From: Aromatoleum tolulyticum
GTDB lineage: Bacteria; Pseudomonadota; Gammaproteobacteria; Burkholderiales; Rhodocyclaceae
Assembly (NCBI RefSeq): GCF_900156155.1
Contig: NZ_FTMD01000003.1
Coordinates: forward strand, 124,001-188,000
DNA: 64,000 nucleotides
Direction: 5' to 3'
The notes under the pieces are model-generated. The model was not told where the DNA came from and did not search any database. It saw nothing but the letters and a program-made list of their open reading frames with translations. Numbering within the stretch: position 1 is the stretch's first letter; every line of letters begins with the position of its first letter. Position numbers and translations under genes: made by a program. Positions 54,486 through 64,000 of this stretch are shown piece after piece.

Positions 54486-54838
54486 CGATGAATCCGCCCC
54501 TCAAACTCGCTCTGCGCTGGCTGCTGAACGCGCTCGCACTGATGCTCCTGCCCGAAATCATCGATGGCCTGCGGGTGGAGAGCTACACGGCCGCGCTCGT
54601 GACCGCGCTGCTGCTCGGCCTGATCAATGCACTGATCCGGCCGCTGCTGATCCTCATCACGCTGCCGATCACCGTCCTGACACTCGGCCTGTTCACGCTG
54701 ATCATCAACGCATTCCTGTTCTGGGGAGTCGCGGGACTCGTCAGCGGCGTGCATGTCGCCGATTTCTGGACCGCATTCTGGAGCGCCCTGCTCTACAGCC
54801 TGCTCACTTCGATCGTCAATATCGCGCTCGCCGACTAG
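54479..54838 (+). CDS. Phage-holin-family-IV / YvlD-type small membrane protein
   Basis: 119-residue protein with four hydrophobic segments; [20 protein letters not shown] and [19 protein letters not shown] are the family signature of the holin superfamily IV (YvlD-like) proteins. Despite the name, chromosomal members are not prophage genes. The GTG at 54479 has GGGAG 5 bases upstream and overlaps hemH by 7 bases; an ATG at 54488 is the alternative. Function unknown. Confidence 0.8.
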   Translation: MLTMNPPLKLALRWLLNALALMLLPEIIDGLRVESYTAALVTALLLGLINALIRPLLILITLPITVLTLGLFTLIINAFLFWGVAGLVSGVHVADFWTAFWSALLYSLLTSIVNIALAD

Positions 54839-54956
54839 GGGGATGCCCGCGTCCGTCTGGCAATGCGCTCGACCAGCCTCTATCTGCGGGACGACGGCAC
54901 CGCTGGCACCGTCAGCCAGATCGCCCTGAGCGTATAGGCCTGGCGTAACCGGCGCT

Positions 54957-56318
54957 TCAGTCCTCGACCAATTGCAGGTCGAGCCCCGAGGCGGTGAACT
55001 TGCCGGCCATTGCCGGCTCGCCGTTTGCCGAAAGTTCGCGCAGCGCCTCGCCAAGGCGCCGGACGGCGATCGTCGCCAGCATCGCACGGAACAGCTCACG
55101 CAGTTCATCCGTCGCGAGCGCCAATGCGGAAGGATTGACCTCGAGATAGGTCGTCGAATTCACCGAAGTGACCGTCGTCATGTGACGATGTCTGACGCCA
55201 TCGAGCCACGCGATCTCGCCGAACACCTCGCCCACGCCGAGTTGGCTCACACGGCGGCCATCGACCGACACCTCGACCTCGCCGTCGACGACGATGCCGA
55301 AGCGCTGGTCCGCGTCGCCCTCGCGAATGAGCGTGGTCCCGCAATCGACGACGCGCCACACCGAAATGCGCAACACCTCCCACAGCTCGACATCATCGAA
55401 CTCGGTGAAGAATGCCAGCTTGCGCAACAAGGAGAAGCGGCTGGTGTCGGGCGGCACATAGGTGTCGTCGACCAGCTGATAGCGCACGGCCGAGAGTTCC
55501 TTGGCAAACTCGGCGCCGTTCTTGTAGCGGGAATACAGATCCTTTTCGAGGGACTTGCGGATCACGGCATCTATCTGCTCGGGCAGCTCGGGATTGAGCT
55601 GCGAGACACGCGGCGGGTCGGCATTGATGATCTTGTAGATCAACTGCGCAGGGTTGCTCGCCCTGAAGGGCAGGCGTCCGGTGAGAAGATTGAACAGCAC
55701 GACCCCGAGCGAATACAGGTCGGTCTTCTGATTGAGCGGATAGCCCTTGATCTGCTCCGGGCTCATGTAGGCCGGCGAGCCGACCCCCATGATGAAGGTT
55801 GAGTCCGACTCGACCTTCTTGCTGATGTTCAGCGCGAGACCGAAGTCGGTGATTTTGACGTTGTCCTGGTCATCGACGAGGATGTTCGCCGGCTTGATGT
55901 CGCGATGGACGATACCCTGCCGATAGGCGTAATCGAGCGCCATGCAGCATTTGAACACGATCCCGATTGCCCGATGGACGGGCAGCAGGTGCTCGAAGCT
56001 GCAATAGCGCTCCAGCGACTCCCCGGGGAAATACTCCATGACGACGTAGGCCTGCTCCGCTTCGATCACGACGTCGTGCACGTGAATGATGTGCGGATGA
56101 TCGAGGCGCGTCGAAACAGCCTTTTCCGCCTTGAGCAGCTTCAGCAGCCGTCGGTTCCACTTCGACTCGTCCTTCGACTTGTCGTTGAAACGTATCAGCT
56201 TGAGGGCGACCGGCACCGGCCAATCGGCGGACTCCGCCATATAGACGATCGCCGTCGCACCGCGACCCACTTCCTTCACGATGCGGTACTTCCCGATTGT
56301 CAGCGGCATCTCGCTCAT
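54957..56318 (-). CDS. Ser/Thr protein kinase with C-terminal cyclic-nucleotide-binding domain
   Basis: 453-residue cytosolic protein. Residues ~10-265 are a Hanks-type kinase: glycine loop VGRGATAIVY, Lys40 in VALKLI, catalytic Asp140 in HRDIKPAN, Asp158 of DFG, and SPEQ in the activation segment, all intact. Residues ~315-430 form a cNMP-binding domain with the phosphate-binding cassette GEVFGEIAWLDG and a following RHRHMTTV. No membrane segment is visible. I start at 56318, with GGA 6 bases upstream; the longer frame over the grpE promoter is rejected. It is divergent from grpE, and the 170 bases between them carry the grpE sigma-32 promoter. Ligand and substrates are unknown. Confidence 0.88.
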   Translation of the reverse strand: MSEMPLTIGKYRIVKEVGRGATAIVYMAESADWPVPVALKLIRFNDKSKDESKWNRRLLKLLKAEKAVSTRLDHPHIIHVHDVVIEAEQAYVVMEYFPGESLERYCSFEHLLPVHRAIGIVFKCCMALDYAYRQGIVHRDIKPANILVDDQDNVKITDFGLALNISKKVESDSTFIMGVGSPAYMSPEQIKGYPLNQKTDLYSLGVVLFNLLTGRLPFRASNPAQLIYKIINADPPRVSQLNPELPEQIDAVIRKSLEKDLYSRYKNGAEFAKELSAVRYQLVDDTYVPPDTSRFSLLRKLAFFTEFDDVELWEVLRISVWRVVDCGTTLIREGDADQRFGIVVDGEVEVSVDGRRVSQLGVGEVFGEIAWLDGVRHRHMTTVTSVNSTTYLEVNPSALALATDELRELFRAMLATIAVRRLGEALRELSANGEPAMAGKFTASGLDLQLVED

Positions 56319-56425
56319 GTGTGATCCGGACCCAGCATCTCGCGCGGCCTTGGAACCCGTGCGAAATTCAATCCTGACACACGCGGGGTGCATGGGCAAC
56401 CCGACAAACTTTTTGTCACCATGCC

Positions 56426-56453
56426 CTTGAAACCGGAACACCCGCCCCCATCT
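56426..56453 (+). promoter_or_regulatory. Sigma-32 promoter of grpE
   Basis: CTTGAAA (56426-56432), 13 bases, CCCCATCT (56446-56453) is a perfect match to the heat-shock consensus CTTGAAA-N13-CCCCATNT. It lies 35 bases before the grpE ATG. Confidence 0.92.
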
Positions 56454-56488
56454 CCCGCCCGTCGAACGAACACAGGGAGTTCCACCCC

Positions 56489-57067
56489 ATGCAGGAAAAC
56501 AAGCCCTCCGCCGAGGCCCCCGAAGAGCTGCTGCAGGCCACCGCTGAACAATCCGGCGATGCGCCCCTGGACGACGCCGCCTCCGAGGCCGCGGGCGACA
56601 CGATGCCCAGCCTCGAGGAATTGCTGCGCCAAGCCGAACTGAAGGCTGCCGAACATCATGATGCCTGGCTGCGGGCCAAGGCCGAGGCCGAGAACATCCG
56701 GCGGCGCGCGCAGGAAGACATTGCCAAGGCCTCGAAGTTCGCGGCGGAAAAATTTGCGAATGCCATGCTGCCCGTCAAGGACAGCCTCGAGGCTGCCCTG
56801 GCGACCGACAAGCAGACGATCGAAAGCCTGCGTGAAGGCGTCGAGCTGACGCTGAAACAACTCGCCGCTGCCTTCCAGAGCGCCGGCGTGACCGACGAAA
56901 ACCCGGTCGGCAGCAAGTTCGACCCCAACCGTCACCAGGCCATCGCGATGGTCGAGGCCGACGGCGAACCGAACACTGTGGTGAGCGTGCTGCAGAAGGG
57001 CTACCTGCTGCACGAGCGCGTGCTGCGTCCGGCAATGGTGACCGTCTCCAAGGGCAAGAGCGCCTGA
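56489..57067 (+). CDS. grpE: Nucleotide exchange factor GrpE
   Basis: 192-residue DnaK cochaperone. An acidic disordered N-terminus (~40 residues) precedes the long coiled coil ([20 protein letters not shown]), and the beta-domain has [18 protein letters not shown] and [23 protein letters not shown] lies upstream of the ATG. Confidence 0.96.
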   Translation: MQENKPSAEAPEELLQATAEQSGDAPLDDAASEAAGDTMPSLEELLRQAELKAAEHHDAWLRAKAEAENIRRRAQEDIAKASKFAAEKFANAMLPVKDSLEAALATDKQTIESLREGVELTLKQLAAAFQSAGVTDENPVGSKFDPNRHQAIAMVEADGEPNTVVSVLQKGYLLHERVLRPAMVTVSKGKSA

Positions 57068-57079
57068 ATTCGGCCGCCA

Positions 57080-57107
57080 CTTGAAATCGGCGACGACATC
57101 CCTAACT
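57080..57107 (+). promoter_or_regulatory. Second sigma-32 promoter, upstream of dnaK
   Basis: CTTGAAA (57080-57086), 13 bases, CCCTAACT (57100-57107); the -35 is perfect and the -10 matches six of seven defined positions at most. It lies 91 bases before dnaK, just after the grpE stop, and would raise DnaK over GrpE in heat shock. Confidence 0.7.
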
Positions 57108-57197
57108 AACTGACAACGCAATACGGCAAGCCGAGGCCCTCAGAGCGGAGCGAATCGCCCGCCTCCCCGGCCTCACCCTCAACCGAAAGGAACTGAC

Positions 57198-59129
<1,932 letters not shown>

Positions 59130-59153
59130 TCGCTCGCCGGGCGGCGAGATGAT

Positions 59154-59198
59154 GGCCGAGCCGACGCCGGAGCAGTCTTTCCGGCAGGCTCGGCCTTT
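59154..59198 (+). other. Hairpin between dnaK and dnaJ
   Basis: GGCCGAGCC (59154-59162) pairs with GGCTCGGCC (59187-59195), with an inner GCCGG/CCGGC stem, and is followed by TTT. The T-run is too short for a full terminator; it may partly attenuate dnaJ or define a dnaK mRNA end. Confidence 0.6.
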
Positions 59199-59245
59199 GC
59201 ATGACAGGGAGGCCCGCGCGGCCACCCCAGCCTGAGCGACAGGAA

Positions 59246-60373
59246 ATGGCAACGAAACGGGATTACTACGACGTACTGGGCGTCAATCGCGACGCCGCGG
59301 ACGACGAAATCAAGAAGGCCTACCGCAAGCTGGCCATGAAGCACCATCCGGACCGCAATCCGGACAACAAGGACGCCGAGGACAAGTTCAAGGAGGCCAA
59401 GGAAGCCTACGAGATCCTCTCCGACGCGCAGAAACGCGGCGCCTACGACCGCTACGGCCACGCCGGCGTCGACCCCTCGGCCGGAGCGGGTCCCGGTGGG
59501 CAGGGCTTCGACGGTTTCGCCGATGCATTCTCCGACATCTTCGGCGACATCTTCGGCGGAGGAGGAGGCCGCGGTCGCTCGAATGTCTACCGCGGCGCGG
59601 ACCTGCGCTACAACCTCGAGATCTCGCTGGAAGAAGCCGCACGCGGAGCGGAAAAAACGATCCGCATCCCGACCGTGGAAGAGTGCGACACCTGCCACGG
59701 CAGCGGCGCAAAGCCGGGCACCCAGCCCAAGCCCTGCCCCACCTGCGGCGGCGCCGGCCAGGAGCGCATCCAGCAGGGCTTCTTCTCGATCCAGCAGACC
59801 TGCCCGAAGTGCCACGGCACGGGCCGCATCATCCCCGACCCCTGCCGCGACTGCGGCGGTGCCGGTCGCGTGAAGCGCCAGAAGACGCTGGAGGTGAAAA
59901 TTCCCGCCGGCATCGACGAAGGCATGCGCCTGCGCCACGCCGGCCACGGTGAGCCCGGTGTCAATGGCGGCCCCCCCGGCGACCTCTACGTCGAGATCCA
60001 CATCCGCCAGCACTCGGTGTTCCAGCGCGAACACGACGACCTGCACTGCGAGATGCCGATCAGCTTCACCACCGCCGCGCTGGGCGGCGAGATCGAGATC
60101 CCGACGCTCGAGGGCATGGCACGCCTCAAGATCCCGGCAGAGACACAGAGCGGGCGGGTCTTCCGCCTGCGCGGCAAAGGCATCCGCAACGTGCGCTCGC
60201 AAGCGCACGGCGACCTGCTGTGCCATGTCGTCGTCGAGACGCCGGTGAACCTCACCGAGCGTCAGAAGGAACTGCTGCGGGAATTCGAAGAAGTGTCGCG
60301 CGGCGATGCCGATCGCCACAACCCCAAGGCCAAGTCCTGGATGGACAAGGTGAAGGAGTTCTTCGGCGGCTGA
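59246..60373 (+). CDS. dnaJ: Chaperone DnaJ (Hsp40)
   Basis: 375-residue class A J-protein. The J domain has HPD at residues 34-36; a Gly/Phe-rich stretch ([20 protein letters not shown]) follows; four zinc repeats [24 protein letters not shown] and CRDCGGAG are intact; the C-terminal substrate domains complete it. Start at [18 protein letters not shown] lies immediately upstream, closer than usual. Confidence 0.97.
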   Translation: MATKRDYYDVLGVNRDAADDEIKKAYRKLAMKHHPDRNPDNKDAEDKFKEAKEAYEILSDAQKRGAYDRYGHAGVDPSAGAGPGGQGFDGFADAFSDIFGDIFGGGGGRGRSNVYRGADLRYNLEISLEEAARGAEKTIRIPTVEECDTCHGSGAKPGTQPKPCPTCGGAGQERIQQGFFSIQQTCPKCHGTGRIIPDPCRDCGGAGRVKRQKTLEVKIPAGIDEGMRLRHAGHGEPGVNGGPPGDLYVEIHIRQHSVFQREHDDLHCEMPISFTTAALGGEIEIPTLEGMARLKIPAETQSGRVFRLRGKGIRNVRSQAHGDLLCHVVVETPVNLTERQKELLREFEEVSRGDADRHNPKAKSWMDKVKEFFGG

Positions 60374-60382
60374 TGCCGCGCA

Positions 60383-60427
60383 CGGATCGGCCGCACGCCG
60401 GGGAAAACCGGCGCCGCGGCCGATCCG
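60383..60427. terminator. Long hairpin after dnaJ
   Basis: CGGATCGGCCG (60383-60393) pairs perfectly with CGGCCGATCCG (60417-60427), with an inner CGCCGG/CCGGCG stem. It has no long T-run but is very stable and lies 10 bases after the dnaJ stop. Probably ends the dnaKJ transcript together with the next hairpin. Confidence 0.65.
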
Positions 60428-60442
60428 GCACCGTTTGAATCC

Positions 60443-60477
60443 GGCGATTGCCCCCCGCATCGCGGGGCGCAATCGCC
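60443..60477. terminator. Second hairpin between dnaJ and cysS
   Basis: GGCGATTGC/GCAATCGCC (60443-60477) encloses CCCCGC/GCGGGG. It lies 8 bases beyond the cysS stop and is suitable for transcripts from either side, though T-runs are missing. Confidence 0.6.
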
Positions 60478-60485
60478 TCAAGTGC

Positions 60486-61868
60486 TTACGCGCGCCGCCA
60501 CAAGGTACCGTGTGGCGTGTCCTCGAGCGCGATGCCCCGCGCCAGCAGGTCGGCACGAATCCGGTCCGCCTCGGCGAAATTTCTCGCCTTCTTGGCCTGC
60601 ACGCGCTGCTCGATCAGCGCCTCGATCTCCCCAGCTTCGTCACTCCCCGCTTCCGAAGTGCCGCGCTGAAGGAAGGCCAGCGGATCGCGGCCGAGCAGGC
60701 CGAGCACTCCGCCCAAGCCCTTCAGTTGCGCTGCCATGGCCGCGGAACCGTTGCGATTCGCGTCGTTCGCGAGATCGAACAGCACAGCGACCGCCTCGGC
60801 GGTATTGAAGTCGTCGTCCATCGCCTCGCGGAAGCGCCGCGCGTGCGCCTCCTCCCAGTCGATCGGCGCATCCGCCGGCGCGACGTTGCGCAGCGCGGTG
60901 TACAGGCGCGTGAGCGACTGGCGGGCATCCTCGAGATGCGCATCCGAGTAATTGAGCGGGCTGCGATAGTGGGCGCGCAGAATGAAGAAGCGCACCACCT
61001 CGGCGTCGTACTTCTTCAGCACGTCCCGAATCGTGAAGAAATTGCCGAGCGACTTCGACATCTTCTCGTCATCGACGCGAACGAAGCCGTTATGCATCCA
61101 GTAGTTCACGAAGGTGTGGCCATGAGCCCCCTCCGACTGCGCGATTTCGTTTTCGTGGTGCGGGAACTGCAGGTCCTGTCCGCCACCGTGGATGTCGAAA
61201 TGCTCGCCGAGCAAATCCGAGCTCATCGCGGAGCATTCGATATGCCAGCCGGGGCGCCCCTCACCCCACGGCGAGGCCCACCTCACCTCCGCCGGCTCCT
61301 CGGTACGCGCATGCTTCCACAGCACGAAATCGAGCGGATCGTTCTTGTCGCCCGCAATCTCCACGCGTTCACCGGCACGCAACTCATCCAGCGACTTGCC
61401 CGACAGCTTGCCGTAGCCCTCGAACTTGCGCACCGAGTAGCACACGTCGCGGTTCTCGGCGACGTATGCGAGCCCCTTGTGGCGCAAGCGCTCGATCAGC
61501 GACTGCATCTGTCCCACGTACTCCGTCGCACGCGGTTCGTGGTCGGGTCGCATCACGCCGAGCGCATCAGCATCCTCGTGCATCGCCGCGATGAAGCGGT
61601 CGGTCAACGAACGGATCGACTCCCCGTTCTCACCTGCACGACGAATGATTTTGTCATCAATATCCGTAATGTTCCTGACATACTCAAGACCGAACCCGCT
61701 CGCCCGCAGCCAGCGCGCGACCATGTCGAACACAACCATCACGCGGGCATGACCTAGATGGCAAAAATCATACACAGTCATGCCGCAGACATACATCCGA
61801 ACCTTACCGGGCTCGATCGGAACGAAGATTTCTTTCTTTCGCGTCAGTGTGTTGTGGATCTGAAGCAT
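60486..61868 (-). CDS. cysS: Cysteinyl-tRNA synthetase
   Basis: 460-residue class I synthetase. The zinc ligand Cys28 in YVCGMTVYD, the HIGH-type motif HLGH at 37-40, [12 protein letters not shown] and KMSKSLGN are present. The ATG at 61868 gives the usual [13 protein letters not shown] start; the frame further upstream is unlike the family. Convergent with dnaJ and divergent from the TPR gene. Confidence 0.96.
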   Translation of the reverse strand: MLQIHNTLTRKKEIFVPIEPGKVRMYVCGMTVYDFCHLGHARVMVVFDMVARWLRASGFGLEYVRNITDIDDKIIRRAGENGESIRSLTDRFIAAMHEDADALGVMRPDHEPRATEYVGQMQSLIERLRHKGLAYVAENRDVCYSVRKFEGYGKLSGKSLDELRAGERVEIAGDKNDPLDFVLWKHARTEEPAEVRWASPWGEGRPGWHIECSAMSSDLLGEHFDIHGGGQDLQFPHHENEIAQSEGAHGHTFVNYWMHNGFVRVDDEKMSKSLGNFFTIRDVLKKYDAEVVRFFILRAHYRSPLNYSDAHLEDARQSLTRLYTALRNVAPADAPIDWEEAHARRFREAMDDDFNTAEAVAVLFDLANDANRNGSAAMAAQLKGLGGVLGLLGRDPLAFLQRGTSEAGSDEAGEIEALIEQRVQAKKARNFAEADRIRADLLARGIALEDTPHGTLWRRA

Positions 61869-62014
61869 GGCATTTTCCGCAAGGCGGCACAGAAAGACAG
61901 CATTCGACGGGACAGATTTCCGCGCACGGTCGAACGGCGAGCCGAAAAGCGTCGGTGAGGACCGCAGCCTTCGCACCGGGTCCGCTGGCCCGCCGTGATG
62001 CGACTCCCGTTATT

Positions 62015-62023
62015 TGATAGAAT
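62015..62023 (+). promoter_or_regulatory. Candidate extended -10 promoter of the TPR gene
   Basis: TGATAGAAT gives a TGn extension plus TAGAAT, 49 bases before the ATG at 62073. No -35 is seen. The other bases of the cysS-TPR gap (61869-62072) show no further recognisable feature. Confidence 0.4.
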
Positions 62024-62072
62024 GTCGTGTTAAATCCGCGTGGATCAACGGAAACCGAGCAATTCTAACACA

Positions 62073-63242
62073 ATGAACATGCGACCCAATTCCGCCCTGG
62101 CCGTGATGGCCCTCATCGTCGGCCTCGGCGCAGCTCCGTTGCTGCACGCGGCCGACAACGTCGCCCAGATTCAATCGCTCGTGAATCAGGGCCAGCATGC
62201 GCAGGCGCTGGCAATGGCCGACCGGGTGCTCGCGGGCAATGCCAAGGAACCGCAGGCGCGCTTCCTCAAGGGAATCGCCCTCACCGAGCTCAACCGCCAG
62301 GACGAAGCCGTCGCGGTTTTCCAGAAGCTCACCGAGGATTTCCCCGAACTGCCGGAGCCCTACAACAACCTTGCCGTGCTGTACGCCCAGCAGCGCCAGT
62401 ACGACAAGGCGCGTGCGGCCCTGGAAATGGCGATCCGCACCCACCCGAGCTATGCGACCGCCCACGAGAACCTCGGCGATGTCTACGCACGCCTCGCGAG
62501 CCAGGCCTACGACAAGGCCCTGCAACTCGACTCGGCCAACACGGCTGCACAGTCCAAGCTCGCACTGATCCGCGAGATGATGTCCTCCGGTTCGCGAACC
62601 CGTGTCACCGGACAGGGGGGACAGTCGCGCACCGCCGCAGCTTCGGCTCCGGCCGCAATCCCCGTCCCTGCACCGGCCGCAGCGCCGGCCGCAGTCGCCG
62701 GCGCGCCCGCGCCATCCACGCCGGCTCCGGTCGCGCCGGCCGCCGCCACGACTGCCCCTGCGGCCAAGCCGGCGGCACCTGTCGCGGCGCCGGCCCCTGC
62801 GGCGGCCTCGACGGCCCCGGTGGCATCGCCCGCCCCTGCGGCGGCACCCACACCCCGCCCTGCAGCGCCGGAACCCGCAACCGTCGCGGCAGCCGGTTCC
62901 AACGCCGAGCGCGAAGCACTGCAGACGGTCGAAGCCTGGGCCAAGGCGTGGTCGCGCAAAGACGTGAAGACGTACCTCGGCTTCTACGACAAGGAGTTCC
63001 GCACCCCGGGCGGCGTGTCCCGCAAGGCTTGGGAAGACGAGCGCGAACAGCGCGTGGGCAAACCCGGCCGCATTGCCGTCGACATCGAGAAACCCGACGC
63101 GAAGGTGGACGGCGAAGTGGCAACGGTACGTTTCCGTCAGAACTATGAGTCTGCAGGCTTCACTTCCAGCACGACCAAGACGCTCGAACTCGTCAAGCGT
63201 AACGGTTCGTGGCGCATCCGCCAGGAACGCGTCGGAGGATGA
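62073..63242 (+). CDS. Exported TPR protein with C-terminal Cds6/NTF2-like domain
   Basis: 389-residue periplasmic protein. A signal peptide ends near LLHA (residue 26). Residues ~34-165 hold TPR-like repeats (EPQARFLKGIALTELNRQDE and LPEPYNNLAVLYAQQRQYDK among them). Residues ~185-272 are an Ala/Pro-rich low-complexity linker. The last ~100 residues (LQTVEAWAKAWSRKDVKTYL ... NGSWRIRQERVG) resemble the NTF2-like Cds6 domain often fused to L,D-transpeptidases. The L,D-transpeptidase gene follows at once, so a joint role in the cell wall is likely. The start is uncertain: no strong ribosome site precedes 62073 or 62079. Confidence 0.8.
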   Translation: MNMRPNSALAVMALIVGLGAAPLLHAADNVAQIQSLVNQGQHAQALAMADRVLAGNAKEPQARFLKGIALTELNRQDEAVAVFQKLTEDFPELPEPYNNLAVLYAQQRQYDKARAALEMAIRTHPSYATAHENLGDVYARLASQAYDKALQLDSANTAAQSKLALIREMMSSGSRTRVTGQGGQSRTAAASAPAAIPVPAPAAAPAAVAGAPAPSTPAPVAPAAATTAPAAKPAAPVAAPAPAAASTAPVASPAPAAAPTPRPAAPEPATVAAAGSNAEREALQTVEAWAKAWSRKDVKTYLGFYDKEFRTPGGVSRKAWEDEREQRVGKPGRIAVDIEKPDAKVDGEVATVRFRQNYESAGFTSSTTKTLELVKRNGSWRIRQERVGG

Positions 63243-63247
63243 CGGAA

Positions 63248-64000
63248 ATGCCCCTCGGACGGAAACCGTTCGCCCGACTGCTCGCCACCCTGGCCGTGGC
63301 GACTCTGCCACTCGTGGCGACCGGCGCACCGGCTCCGCGTGGCATCTCCGATTCCGGTCCGGATGCGTCGCTCGAATACGTCTTCACCGAAATCGAAGCG
63401 AACCGGCTCGACGCGGCACTCGAAAGAACCGAGGAGGTGCTGCGCGCCTACCCCAATTTCCGGCTTGCCCATCTGATCAAGGGCGACCTGCTGCTGGCCC
63501 GCTCCAAGCCGATCTCGACGTTCGGCAATGCACCGGCACCCGCAGAACGGGTCAGTGAACTGCGCGATGAAGCCATTGCGAGGCTGCGTGCCTATCGCGA
63601 GCGTCCCGCGGCGGCGACCTACATCCCGCGCTATCTCCTGCAGATGGGTCCGGACCAGCGCTTTGCGGTCGTCGTCGACACCAAACGCGCACGTCTGTAC
63701 GTATATGCCAACGAGGGCGGAAAGCCGCGCTTCGTCGCCGACTACTACATCAGTCATGGCAAGGCCGGCACGGACAAGCGCGTCGAGGGAGACAACAAGA
63801 CGCCGCTCGGCGTGTATGAAGTGACCTCCTTCATCGAGCAGGCAAAACTGCCGGATCTATACGGCATCGGCGCCTTCCCGATCAATTACCCAAACGAGTG
63901 GGACCGACGGCTCGGACGCACCGGACACGGAATCTGGCTGCACGGAACCCCGAGCAACACCTACGCCCGGCCGCCGCTGTCTTCCGAAGGCTGCGTCACG
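63248..64000 (+). CDS. L,D-transpeptidase (YkuD family), 3' end cut by window
   Basis: At least 251 residues, open to the last base. A signal peptide is visible in ARLLATLAVATLPLVATGAPA. Residues ~30-110 are helical. The YkuD domain begins near residue 135 (RFAVVVDTKRARLYVY), with His232 in HGTPSN and the catalytic Cys249 in SSEGCVT, the last full motif before the window ends. Such enzymes form 3-3 crosslinks in peptidoglycan or attach lipoproteins. The ATG at 63248 has GGAGG 9 bases upstream within the end of the TPR gene; an ATG at 63239 overlaps that stop. Confidence 0.88.
   Translation, partial: MPLGRKPFARLLATLAVATLPLVATGAPAPRGISDSGPDASLEYVFTEIEANRLDAALERTEEVLRAYPNFRLAHLIKGDLLLARSKPISTFGNAPAPAERVSELRDEAIARLRAYRERPAAATYIPRYLLQMGPDQRFAVVVDTKRARLYVYANEGGKPRFVADYYISHGKAGTDKRVEGDNKTPLGVYEVTSFIEQAKLPDLYGIGAFPINYPNEWDRRLGRTGHGIWLHGTPSNTYARPPLSSEGCVT

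Noticed and set aside
54479-54838. Prophage remnant suggested by the holin-family gene
   Set aside because: There are no other phage genes, no attachment repeats and no change in base composition; YvlD-type proteins are ordinary chromosomal genes.

Overview
The window reads as a chromosomal segment of a high-GC betaproteobacterium. Complete nuoA-N, hoxFUYHW, class II ribonucleotide reductase and protein sequences of Rhodocyclales type point to the Azoarcus/Aromatoleum/Thauera group; this placement is inferred from remembered protein features, not from a search. Most of the segment is core metabolism in tightly packed operons. There is no insertion sequence, prophage, CRISPR array or rRNA operon. 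One tRNA gene is present.

Region 1 (1-8.1 kb, + strand) holds signalling and accessory genes: an HD-GYP protein cut by the window start, two HDOD proteins, a radical SAM protein of unknown substrate, a DUF465 small protein, an O-acetylhomoserine sulfhydrylase, an alpha/beta hydrolase and a DUF2189 membrane protein. Region 2 (8.0-13.1 kb, - strand) is a compact hoxFUYHW operon for an NAD-reducing [NiFe] hydrogenase with its own maturation endopeptidase. Region 3 (13.1-16.35 kb, + strand) is a B12-dependent ribonucleotide reductase (nrdJ) with a candidate NrdR box, a promoter, and a bidirectional terminator.

Region 4 (16.4-31.6 kb, - strand) is the complete 14-gene respiratory complex I operon in the order A to N, ending in an overlapping Nudix (ADP-ribose pyrophosphatase) gene. 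Upstream on the same strand are tRNA-Leu(GAG), secG and tpiA. Region 5 (33.2-37.2 kb, - strand) is the phosphate transporter pstSCAB, with a three-repeat Pho box and an intercistronic attenuator after pstS. Region 6 (37.2-42.7 kb) is rlmE-ftsH-folP-glmM with yhbY divergent. The E. coli order greA-yhbY-rlmE-ftsH-folP-glmM-secG-leuU is kept, but pstSCAB and tpiA sit between glmM and secG.

Region 7 (42.75-49.1 kb, - strand) is bamE, dapB, carA, carB and greA. The carA leader carries a promoter followed by an intrinsic terminator, which suggests attenuation. Region 8 (49.2-60.4 kb) contains fur, recN, nadK, hrcA, hemH, a small membrane protein, a Ser/Thr kinase fused to a cyclic-nucleotide-binding domain, and grpE-dnaK-dnaJ with two strong sigma-32 promoter matches. 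Region 9 (60.5-64 kb) is cysS (- strand) and, on the + strand, a TPR/Cds6-like periplasmic protein coupled to an L,D-transpeptidase that is cut by the window end.

Functionally the window joins energy metabolism (NADH oxidation by complex I, H2/NAD+ exchange by Hox), dNTP supply without oxygen dependence (NrdJ), phosphate scavenging, pyrimidine/arginine precursor supply (CarAB) and proteostasis (FtsH, DnaK system). No clearly undescribed system stands out. The most open questions are the HD-GYP/HDOD/radical SAM cluster, the kinase-cNMP fusion beside the heat-shock operon and the carA leader.
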